Shown in pieces: positions 1 through 6,153 of a DNA stretch of 7,567 nt. The position numbers were made by a program, and so were the translations under genes. This stretch comes from Clostridia bacterium (GTDB lineage Bacteria > Bacillota > Clostridia > Christensenellales > CAG-138), in the NCBI GenBank assembly GCA_016296415.1, contig JAEDJH010000063.1, forward strand, positions 1 to 7,567. The letters run 5' to 3'. The notes beneath the pieces were generated by a model. It worked only from the letters and a program-made list of their open reading frames with translations. It searched no databases and had not been told where the DNA came from. Each line of letters opens with the position of its first letter. Position 1 is the first letter of the stretch.

Positions 1-31
1 GGAATAGCTCTGATTCAAGCCGAATACTTGA

Positions 32-2653
32 TTACTTGTTGCGGATCTTTGCCTGCGCTGCTGCAAGCCTTGCGATCGGCACGCGGTAGGGCGAGCAGGA
101 TACATAGTTCAAGCCAACCCTGTGGCAGAAGTCGATACTCGACGGATCGCCACCGTGCTCGCCGCAGATGCCCAGCTTGATGTTGGGACGAGTCTGCCTT
201 CCGAGCTTTGCAGCCATATCAACGAGCTTGCCGACGCCGGTCTGGTCAAGACGTGCAAACGGGTCTGCCTCATAGATCTTATTGTCGTAGTAAGCGCCGA
301 GGAACTTGCCTGCGTCGTCACGGCTGAAGCCGAACGTCATCTGGGTAAGGTCATTGGTGCCGAAGGAGAAGAACTCCGCACTCTTTGCGATCTCATCGGC
401 GGTAAGTGCCGCACGGGGGATCTCGATCATGGTGCCTACCATGTAGTCGATCTTGACGTTGCGCTCTGCCATAACGGTGTTTGCCGTTTCGACGACAACG
501 TTCTTAACGAACTCGAGCTCCTTGATCTCGCCTATGAGGGGGATCATTATCTCGGGAACGATGTTGTAGCCCTTCTCGCTGCGAACCTCGATGGCGGCCT
601 CGATAATTGCACGGGTCTGCATCTCGGCGATTTCGGGATAGGTTACGGCAAGACGGCAGCCTCTGTGACCCATCATGGGGTTGAACTCATGCAGACCGTC
701 GATGGTAGCCTTGAGCGTTTCGTAGGGGAGGTTCATCTGCTCTGCAAGAGAAGCGATCTCCTCGTCCTTGTGCGGAACGAACTCATGAAGCGGCGGGTCA
801 AGCAGACGAACGGTTACGGGGCGTTCTTCCATTGCCATGTAGATGCCCTTGAAGTCCGCACGCTGCATCGGGAGCAGCTTGTCGAGTGCACGGCGGCGCT
901 CGGCTTCGGTGCTGGAAACTATCATTTCACGAACGGCGGGGATCCTGTCCTCCTCGAAGAACATGTGCTCGGTACGGCAAAGTCCGATTCCCTCTGCGCC
1001 GAAGTTTACTGCCACGGCTGCATCTTTCGGGCTGTCGGCATTGGTTCTGACCTTGAGCGAGCGAATAGCATCCGCCCAGCCCATCAGACGGCCGAAGTCT
1101 CCGCCGATGGATGCGGCAACGGTCTTAACGGCCTCGCCGTAGATGTTGCCAGTAGAGCCGTCAAGAGAGATCCAGTCGCCCTCAACATAGGTTCTTCCGC
1201 CGAGGGTGAAGCACTTGTTCTCCTCGTCCATCTTTATATCGCCGCAGCCGGATACGCAGCAGGTACCCATGCCTCTTGCAACAACCGCTGCGTGGGAGGT
1301 CATGCCGCCTCTGACGGTCAAAATGCCCTGTGCATGGTGCATACCCTCGATGTCCTCGGGGCTGGTCTCAAGGCGGACAAGAACTACCTTTTCGCCGTTC
1401 TTCGCCCATTCGGTTGCGTCATCGGCGGTAAATACGATGCGTCCGCAGGCTGCGCCGGGGGATGCGGGGAGTGCCGTTGCAACGGGCTTTGCTGCCTTGA
1501 GTGCGGCGGCGTCAAACTGGGGATGCAGCAGAGAGTCGAGCTGTTTGGGATCGACCATCATTACGGCCTCTTCCTCGGTGATCATTCCTTCGTCAACCAG
1601 ATCGCAGGCGATCTTGAGTGCCGCAGCGGCGGTACGCTTGCCGTTTCTGGTCTGGAGCATGTAAAGCTTTCTGTCCTCGATGGTGAACTCCATGTCCTGC
1701 ATATCACGGTAGTGTCCCTCGAGCTTTGCGCAAATGTCAACAAACTGGTCGTATGCTTCAGGCATGACCTCTTTAAGCTTGTCTATTGTCTGGGGGGTAC
1801 GAACGCCGGCTACGACGTCCTCGCCCTGTGCGTTCATCAAAAATTCGCCGTAGAGCTTCTTCTCGCCGGTAGCGGGGTTACGGGTAAATGCAACGCCGGT
1901 GCCGGAGGTTTCGCCCATGTTTCCGAATACCATCATCTGTACGTTGACGGCGGTTCCCCATGAGCCGGGGATGTCGTTGAGGCGGCGATAGTAGATAGCT
2001 CTCGGGTTGTTCCAGCTGCGGAATACGGCCTTCACCGCACCCATGAGCTGCTCTTTCGGGTCGGTCGGAAAATCCTTTCCGATTTTTGCCTTGTATTCTG
2101 CCTTGAACTGCTCTGCGAGGTTCTTGAGGTCGTTTGCATCGAGCTCGGTGTCAAGCTTTACGCCCTTTTCCTCTTTCATCTTGTCAATGAGCTCTTCAAA
2201 GTACTTTTTGCCGACTTCCATTACAACGTCGGAGTACATCTGGATAAATCTGCGATACGAGTCGTATGCAAAGCGGGGATTGTTTGTCTTTTTGGCGAAG
2301 CTCTCAACGACCTCATCGTTAAGACCGAGGTTGAGGATGGTGTCCATCATGCCGGGCATGGATGCTCTTGCGCCGCTTCGTACGGATACGAGGAGGGGAT
2401 TTTCCAAATCGCCGAATTTTTTGCCGGAAAGCTTTTCGAGCTTTTCAAGATTCTCGTAGATTTCTTTTTGGATTTCATCGTTGATGATCTCGCCGTCGGA
2501 ATAGTACCGTGTGCACGCTTCGGTGGTTACGGTAAAGCCCTGCGGTACGGGCATACCCAAGCCGGTCATTTCAGCAAGGTTCGCACCCTTGCCGCCGAGA
2601 AGGTTGCGCATCGTTGCGTTACCTTCGCTGAACTGGTAAACAAACTTTGTCAT
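32..2653 (-). CDS. ppdK: Pyruvate, phosphate dikinase (complete, 873 aa)
   Basis: Cytoplasmic enzyme that reversibly converts pyruvate, ATP and Pi to phosphoenolpyruvate, AMP and PPi; in anaerobic Firmicutes it can run in the glycolytic, ATP-saving direction or supply PEP. Seen: N-terminal ATP-grasp domain with GGKGAN (20-25, Lys22), SVRSGA (90-95, Arg92) and the MEF/QTRNGKR nucleotide-site segments (321-340); central swivelling phosphohistidine domain with GGMTSHAAVVARG (449-461), catalytic His454; C-terminal TIM-barrel PEP/pyruvate domain with GLCRTEHMFF (557-566), Arg616, Glu744, FGTNDLTQ (764-771) and GICGEHGG (828-835) carrying Cys830. These positions run one behind the C. symbiosum enzyme (His455, Cys831; 874 aa), so length and catalytic set are normal. 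An ATG five codons upstream (2666-2668) is in frame but overlaps the Shine-Dalgarno GGAGGA at 2661-2666, which is 7 nt from the ATG at 2651-2653; the latter is chosen as start. Divergent from ileS. Identification is essentially certain; direction of flux in vivo is not shown by sequence. Confidence 0.98.
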   Translation of the reverse strand: MTKFVYQFSEGNATMRNLLGGKGANLAEMTGLGMPVPQGFTVTTEACTRYYSDGEIINDEIQKEIYENLEKLEKLSGKKFGDLENPLLVSVRSGARASMPGMMDTILNLGLNDEVVESFAKKTNNPRFAYDSYRRFIQMYSDVVMEVGKKYFEELIDKMKEEKGVKLDTELDANDLKNLAEQFKAEYKAKIGKDFPTDPKEQLMGAVKAVFRSWNNPRAIYYRRLNDIPGSWGTAVNVQMMVFGNMGETSGTGVAFTRNPATGEKKLYGEFLMNAQGEDVVAGVRTPQTIDKLKEVMPEAYDQFVDICAKLEGHYRDMQDMEFTIEDRKLYMLQTRNGKRTAAAALKIACDLVDEGMITEEEAVMMVDPKQLDSLLHPQFDAAALKAAKPVATALPASPGAACGRIVFTADDATEWAKNGEKVVLVRLETSPEDIEGMHHAQGILTVRGGMTSHAAVVARGMGTCCVSGCGDIKMDEENKCFTLGGRTYVEGDWISLDGSTGNIYGEAVKTVAASIGGDFGRLMGWADAIRSLKVRTNADSPKDAAVAVNFGAEGIGLCRTEHMFFEEDRIPAVREMIVSSTEAERRRALDKLLPMQRADFKGIYMAMEERPVTVRLLDPPLHEFVPHKDEEIASLAEQMNLPYETLKATIDGLHEFNPMMGHRGCRLAVTYPEIAEMQTRAIIEAAIEVRSEKGYNIVPEIMIPLIGEIKELEFVKNVVVETANTVMAERNVKIDYMVGTMIEIPRAALTADEIAKSAEFFSFGTNDLTQMTFGFSRDDAGKFLGAYYDNKIYEADPFARLDQTGVGKLVDMAAKLGRQTRPNIKLGICGEHGGDPSSIDFCHRVGLNYVSCSPYRVPIARLAAAQAKIRNK

Positions 2654-2660
2654 TGATGTT

Positions 2661-2666
2661 TCCTCC
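2661..2666 (-). promoter_or_regulatory. Ribosome binding site of ppdK that decides the start codon
   Basis: On the minus strand GGAGGA lies 7 nt before the ATG at 2651-2653. An earlier in-frame ATG (2666-2668) overlaps this motif by one base and has no Shine-Dalgarno of its own at normal spacing, so the shorter protein (MTKFVYQF...) is favoured. This also matches the N-terminus expected for the family. Confidence 0.85.
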
Positions 2667-2674
2667 ATAGTTAT

Positions 2675-2688
2675 TCAGCATTTGCTGA
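2675..2688 (-). repeat. Small inverted repeat in the ppdK 5' leader
   Basis: TCAGCA and TGCTGA form a perfect inverted repeat separated by TT (realistically a 5-bp stem with a 4-nt loop), 8 nt upstream of the ppdK Shine-Dalgarno and downstream of the predicted transcription start. It could form a weak RNA hairpin beside the ribosome site or be a DNA-binding half-site pair. The stem is short and it may be chance. Confidence 0.3.
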
Positions 2689-2709
2689 TTTAATCCTTTT
2701 AAGCATTTA

Positions 2710-2738
2710 ATTATAGTATGCTCAAAAAAATTTTGCAA
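2710..2738 (-). promoter_or_regulatory. Predicted sigma-A-type promoter of ppdK
   Basis: Reading the minus strand, TTGCAA (2738-2733) is followed after exactly 17 nt by a perfect TATAAT (2715-2710). The -10 matches the housekeeping consensus fully, the -35 in four of six positions. Expected transcription start is near 2703, giving a leader of about 50 nt. Prediction from consensus only. Confidence 0.65.
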
Positions 2739-2763
2739 CAATTAACTGAAATATTTTGGTATT

Positions 2764-2775
2764 TTCACAAGTGAA
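2764..2775. repeat. Short inverted repeat between the divergent promoters
   Basis: TTCAC and GTGAA flank a 2-nt AA centre, about 25 bp upstream of the predicted ppdK -35 and about 65 bp upstream of the predicted ileS -35. Its compact dyad form resembles an operator or activator site, but I cannot match it to a known regulator and the arms are only 5 bp. Confidence 0.25.
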
Positions 2776-2815
2776 TTATGTCGTTTTTCCCTTTTTATAC
2801 ATCTTTGTGACGTTT

Positions 2816-2830
2816 CCAAAAAGGTTTTGG
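2816..2830. repeat. Inverted repeat just upstream of the ileS promoter
   Basis: CCAAAA and TTTTGG form 6-bp arms around a 3-nt AGG centre, ending 10 bp before the predicted ileS -35 box. It is followed by GCTTTTT, but the stem is too AT-rich and the loop too small to be a convincing terminator, and there is no upstream plus-strand gene in the window to terminate. A regulator-binding role is possible but unsupported. Confidence 0.25.
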
Positions 2831-2840
2831 GCTTTTTGTG

Positions 2841-2870
2841 TTGACTGCACCCATGTAAATATGATAGTAT
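2841..2870 (+). promoter_or_regulatory. Predicted sigma-A-type promoter of ileS
   Basis: TTGACT (2841-2846, five of six to the -35 consensus) is followed by a -10-like sequence, either GATAGT (2863-2868, 16-nt spacer) or TAGTAT (2865-2870, 18-nt spacer), each four of six. Transcription would start near 2875, leaving a leader of only about 70 nt before the ileS start, too short for a T-box. Confidence 0.5.
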
Positions 2871-2930
2871 TTTCGAGATATTGTGAGGATGGGTCAGTCT
2901 GTCTTTGCATAATGACGTATATTACCGCAC

Positions 2931-2935
2931 GGAGG
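2931..2935 (+). promoter_or_regulatory. Ribosome binding site of ileS
   Basis: GGAGG lies 9 nt before the ATG at 2945. The reading frame is open upstream to about 2756, with other ATGs at 2861 and 2912, but neither has a comparable Shine-Dalgarno and the upstream residues do not resemble a synthetase N-terminus. The site fixes the start at 2945. Confidence 0.85.
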
Positions 2936-2944
2936 CTATATAAG

Positions 2945-5900
2945 ATGAAAAAAGAGCAAGCAAGCTATGATTTTTCCAGGAACGAGCAGCTCATCCAATC
3001 CCTTTGGGAGGATGGCCGCTTCTTCGAGAAGCTTGTCGAAAAGAATAAAAACGGCAGCAGATTCCGTTTTCTCGACGGCCCGATAACCGCCAACAACGCC
3101 ATGGGCGTTCACCACGCATTCGGCAGAACGCTCAAAGACATCACCATCAAGTACAACAGCATGAAGGGTCGCTCCTGCCAATTCCAGAACGGCTTCGATG
3201 CGCAGGGTCTTTGGGTAGAGGTCGAGGTCGAAAAACAGCTCGGTTTCAAGAGCAAGACAGACATAATCGAGTACGGTCTGGACAAGTTTACCGACGCCTG
3301 CATGGACCGTGTGCAGGAAAAGGCCGGCGTTATCACGGAGCAGTCCAAGCGCCTCGGTCAGTGGATGGACTGGGACCATTCCTATTTCACAAACACCGAC
3401 GAGAACATAACCTCTATATGGCATTTCCTCAAGGTCTGCCATGAAAGAGGCTGGCTCGTCAGGCGCAAAAAGGTCATGCCCTGGTGCCCCCGCTGCGGAA
3501 CGTCGCTTTCCGAGCACGAGATGACCGGCGCATACAGCGAAGTGACCTGTGAGTCCGTTTTCATCCGCCTGCCCATCAGGGACGAAAACGCCTCCATACT
3601 CGTATGGACCACCACGCCGTGGACGCTTACGAGCAACGTTGCCGTTGCAGTAAATCCCGACATGGAATACGTTTACTGCAAGGTCAAATCCACCGACCGC
3701 CTGCTCATTGTGTGCAAGGAGGCGGCAAAGCGCGTCATAAAGGGCGACATGGTCGAGATTGTAAAGACGGTCAAGGGTTCGGAGCTTGTCGGCAAGGCGT
3801 ACGAAACCGTTTTCCCCGAGCTTCCCGTGCAGAACTTTATCCATAAAATCATCCCCTGGGAGGACGTTGTTGCCACCGAGGGTACGGGCGCAGTACATAT
3901 CGCTCCCGGCTGCGGTGCGGAGGACTACGAGCTTGGTCTGAAATACGACCTGCCCAAGATTAATCCCATCAACGAATCGGGCATCATCCTTCCCGAGTTT
4001 GCTCCGTTTGACGGCAAATCCACCGTCGAAGTGGCGCATGACGTCTTTGATGCACTCAAGGCCTCGGACAAACTCTATTACATTCAGGACTACACGCACA
4101 GCTACGCCCACTGCTGGCGCTGCAAGACCGATATAGTTTTCAGGCTCGTCGATGAGTGGTATCTTGCCTCTGACGAAATACGTCCGCAGCTTATCGAGGC
4201 CATCGACCACGTTGAATGGCAGCCCGAACACCTCAAAAAGAGGATGCTCGACTGGCTGAACAACATGGGCGACTGGAATATCTCCCGCAAGCGTTTCTAC
4301 GGGCTCCCCCTGCCCTTCTATGTGTGCCCCAAGTGCGGCAAAGTCACCGTCATCGGCAGCAAGGAGGAGCTTGTCGAAAGGAGCAGCCCCGAGGAGGCGG
4401 CAAAGGTCAAGAACCTGCACCGCCCGTGGATAGACGAGGTCAAGATACGCTGCGACTGCGGAGAACTCGTATCGAGGGTTTCCGAGGTCGGTGACTGCTG
4501 GCTCGATGCCGGTATAACCCCCTTCTCAACGAAGAAGTATTTTACCGACAGGGAATATTGGAAGAACAACTTCCCGAGCGACGTTGTGATCGAGATGGTT
4601 GAGCAGATAAGGCTTTGGTTCTACTCCCTGCTGTTCATGAGCGTCACGCTTGAGGGCGTTGCCCCTTACAAAAAGGTCGTTTCCTACGGCAGCGTCGTTC
4701 AGGAAAACGGAAGCAGGTTCAGCAAGAGCGGCACCATGATACGCCTCGAGGACGTCTGCGACAAGCTTGGCGCAGATACCATCCGCTATATGTATGCCGG
4801 CAACAACTCGATAAACGATCTGCGCTTCGGATACGGTCTCGGTGACGAAGCAAGGCGAAAGATACTGGGCTTCTGGAACTCCTACGTATTCTTCAACACC
4901 TATGCCTCTATCGACAATCCCGAGCTTGCAGGCTTTACGCCCGACGAGAGTGAGCTGACCGTAACCGACAAGTGGCTCATTCAGGTCACCAACGACTTCA
5001 TCAGGGAAGCCGCAGCCGCTTACGAATCGCACATGTATCAAAAGGTGCTCAAGGCGTTCGAGCTGTATATCGATAACATGAGCAACTGGTACATCCGCAT
5101 CAACCGCCGCCGCTTCTATAAGGATGACGGCGACAAGCGCATCGCATACTGGACGCTGTATCAGGCGCTCAAAACCACCATACGCATAATGGCTCCCATA
5201 ATGCCGTTTATCACCGACTACATCTGGCAGAACATGGTGCGTGAGATAGAGCCTGCCGAAACCGAGAGCGTGCATCTTTCCGACTTCCCGGAGAGCATCT
5301 GGTCGTCGGACTATTCCGAGATCGTCTCCCAGACAGAAAAGATCCGCGACATAATCTACCTTGCACAAAAGCTCCGCAACGAGCATAAGATCGCCGTCAA
5401 GCAGCCCTTGAGAGCGATGTTTGTCAAGGCAGAGCCCGACTATGCGGCGGCAATAAACACGTTTGAAAGCTTCATAAAGGACGAGACCAACGTACAGAGA
5501 ATCGAGTTTGTCGCAAACGACGCCGGCTTCTTCGAGACAAAGCTGACCGTAAACTTTAAAACAGCGGGCGCAATACTCAAAAAGGAAGTCAATAGGCTGA
5601 AGCAGACCGTTTCCGAGCTTTCCGAATCGGAAGTAATGGCGGTAATTGCGCAGTTTGACGCAAACGGCGAGGCGATGATTAACGGCTTTGAGACGCCCCT
5701 GCCCAAAGATGTATTCAACGTTGTCACCGTTCCCAAGGCGGAATATGCCGTGGTAAGCATCGGCAACAACATCGTTGCTCTCGACCTCGAGATAGACAAT
5801 GAGCTGCGCCTCGGCGGAATGCTCAGAAAGCTCATACGTCAGCTCCAGCTTTGCCGCAAGGATGCAAACTACAGCGTTGAGGACAGGATCCATCTGGAAA

Positions 5901-6064
5901 TAACCTCCGATGACGAGGACATCAACGGAATAGTGAGCAGCCACCGTGACAAGCTTGCAAGCGAGCTTCTTGCCTGCGAAATCGGCAAATTGGACAACTT
6001 CGATTATCAGACGGAGATCGAAATCGACTCGGCAAAGGCAACCGTCAGGATGCTGAAAGCATAA
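2945..6064 (+). CDS. ileS: Isoleucyl-tRNA synthetase, IleRS2-like with swapped signature motif (1039 aa)
   Basis: Class I aminoacyl-tRNA synthetase that activates isoleucine with ATP and charges tRNA-Ile in the cytoplasm. Seen in order: Rossmann-fold start with GPITAN then GVHH (residues 54-57) where HIGH is expected; GFDAQGLWVE (83-92) in place of GWDxHGLPxE; zinc-type pairs CPRC (181-184) and CWRC (390-393); CP1 editing domain with WTTTPWTL (221-228) and GTGAVHIAPGCGAED (313-327), keeping the His318 and Asp327 equivalents of the known editing residues; WNISRKR (444-450); second cysteine set CPKC (461-464) plus CDC (503-505); DCWLDAG (517-523); RFSKS (591-595) for KMSKS; helical anticodon-binding domain (about 640-800); and a C-terminal IleRS2-type extension without the terminal zinc finger of IleRS1. 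Length fits IleRS2. Divergent from ppdK, followed by glgA after 89 nt. The altered active-site motifs suggest, but do not prove, mupirocin resistance. Whether it is the only IleRS of the cell cannot be seen. Family is confident, Ile specificity likely. Confidence 0.93.
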   Translation: MKKEQASYDFSRNEQLIQSLWEDGRFFEKLVEKNKNGSRFRFLDGPITANNAMGVHHAFGRTLKDITIKYNSMKGRSCQFQNGFDAQGLWVEVEVEKQLGFKSKTDIIEYGLDKFTDACMDRVQEKAGVITEQSKRLGQWMDWDHSYFTNTDENITSIWHFLKVCHERGWLVRRKKVMPWCPRCGTSLSEHEMTGAYSEVTCESVFIRLPIRDENASILVWTTTPWTLTSNVAVAVNPDMEYVYCKVKSTDRLLIVCKEAAKRVIKGDMVEIVKTVKGSELVGKAYETVFPELPVQNFIHKIIPWEDVVATEGTGAVHIAPGCGAEDYELGLKYDLPKINPINESGIILPEFAPFDGKSTVEVAHDVFDALKASDKLYYIQDYTHSYAHCWRCKTDIVFRLVDEWYLASDEIRPQLIEAIDHVEWQPEHLKKRMLDWLNNMGDWNISRKRFYGLPLPFYVCPKCGKVTVIGSKEELVERSSPEEAAKVKNLHRPWIDEVKIRCDCGELVSRVSEVGDCWLDAGITPFSTKKYFTDREYWKNNFPSDVVIEMVEQIRLWFYSLLFMSVTLEGVAPYKKVVSYGSVVQENGSRFSKSGTMIRLEDVCDKLGADTIRYMYAGNNSINDLRFGYGLGDEARRKILGFWNSYVFFNTYASIDNPELAGFTPDESELTVTDKWLIQVTNDFIREAAAAYESHMYQKVLKAFELYIDNMSNWYIRINRRRFYKDDGDKRIAYWTLYQALKTTIRIMAPIMPFITDYIWQNMVREIEPAETESVHLSDFPESIWSSDYSEIVSQTEKIRDIIYLAQKLRNEHKIAVKQPLRAMFVKAEPDYAAAINTFESFIKDETNVQRIEFVANDAGFFETKLTVNFKTAGAILKKEVNRLKQTVSELSESEVMAVIAQFDANGEAMINGFETPLPKDVFNVVTVPKAEYAVVSIGNNIVALDLEIDNELRLGGMLRKLIRQLQLCRKDANYSVEDRIHLEITSDDEDINGIVSSHRDKLASELLACEIGKLDNFDYQTEIEIDSAKATVRMLKA

Positions 6065-6078
6065 AATAACATTGAGCG

Positions 6079-6105
6079 GTGCGGCTACCTCTTGGGCGGC
6101 CGCAC
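6079..6105 (+). terminator. Possible terminator hairpin after ileS
   Basis: GTGCGGC (6079-6085) pairs perfectly with GCCGCAC (6099-6105) around a 13-nt loop that can add a CC/GG inner pairing. It starts 14 nt after the ileS stop codon. The downstream tract (TTATTATATATT) is AT-rich but is not a clean run of T, so termination may be weak or partial, and some read-through into glgA is possible. Confidence 0.5.
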
Positions 6106-6140
6106 TTATTATATATTCGACAATATCTGTACAAATAAAA

Positions 6141-6145
6141 AGGAG
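6141..6145 (+). promoter_or_regulatory. Ribosome binding site of glgA
   Basis: AGGAG lies 8 nt before the ATG at 6154, the start that gives the canonical GlgA N-terminus (MKVLFTSAEAVPFVKTGGL). I see no convincing -35/-10 pair between the hairpin and this site, although the stretch is AT-rich. Confidence 0.8.
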
Positions 6146-6153
6146 CAGTGTGT

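Noticed and set aside
15..31. TCAAG/CTTGA inverted repeat just after the ppdK stop, considered as its terminator
   Set aside because: The stem is only 5 bp, AT-rich, and on the minus strand is not followed by a T tract; the window ends too soon to see a real terminator.
122..1963. A 613-residue plus-strand open frame opposite ppdK
   Set aside because: It lies wholly antisense to an intact, certain PPDK gene, has a low-complexity Cys/Gly/Val/Leu-rich shadow composition, and shows no recognisable domain or ribosome site. Long antisense frames are expected from the codon bias of a GC-rich gene.
2889..2912. Seven-codon leader ORF (MGQSVFA) in the ileS 5' leader, considered as an attenuation peptide
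   Set aside because: It contains no isoleucine codon, its GAGG-like sequence abuts the ATG rather than being properly spaced, and no terminator/antiterminator pair follows.
2756..2944. N-terminal extension of ileS by 63 codons
   Set aside because: The extension overlaps the predicted promoter, has no Shine-Dalgarno, and its residues do not look like a synthetase N-terminus; GGAGG at 2931-2935 supports the start at 2945.
2936..5944. Two long minus-strand open frames (494 and 472 residues) opposite ileS
   Set aside because: Both are antisense to the clearly coding synthetase and carry no recognisable motif. They reflect codon bias of ileS, not genes.
6096..6103. GCGGCCGC (NotI site), considered as a cloning-vector junction
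   Set aside because: The bases form part of the 3' arm region of a natural-looking hairpin between two native genes; sequence and codon style are continuous on both sides.
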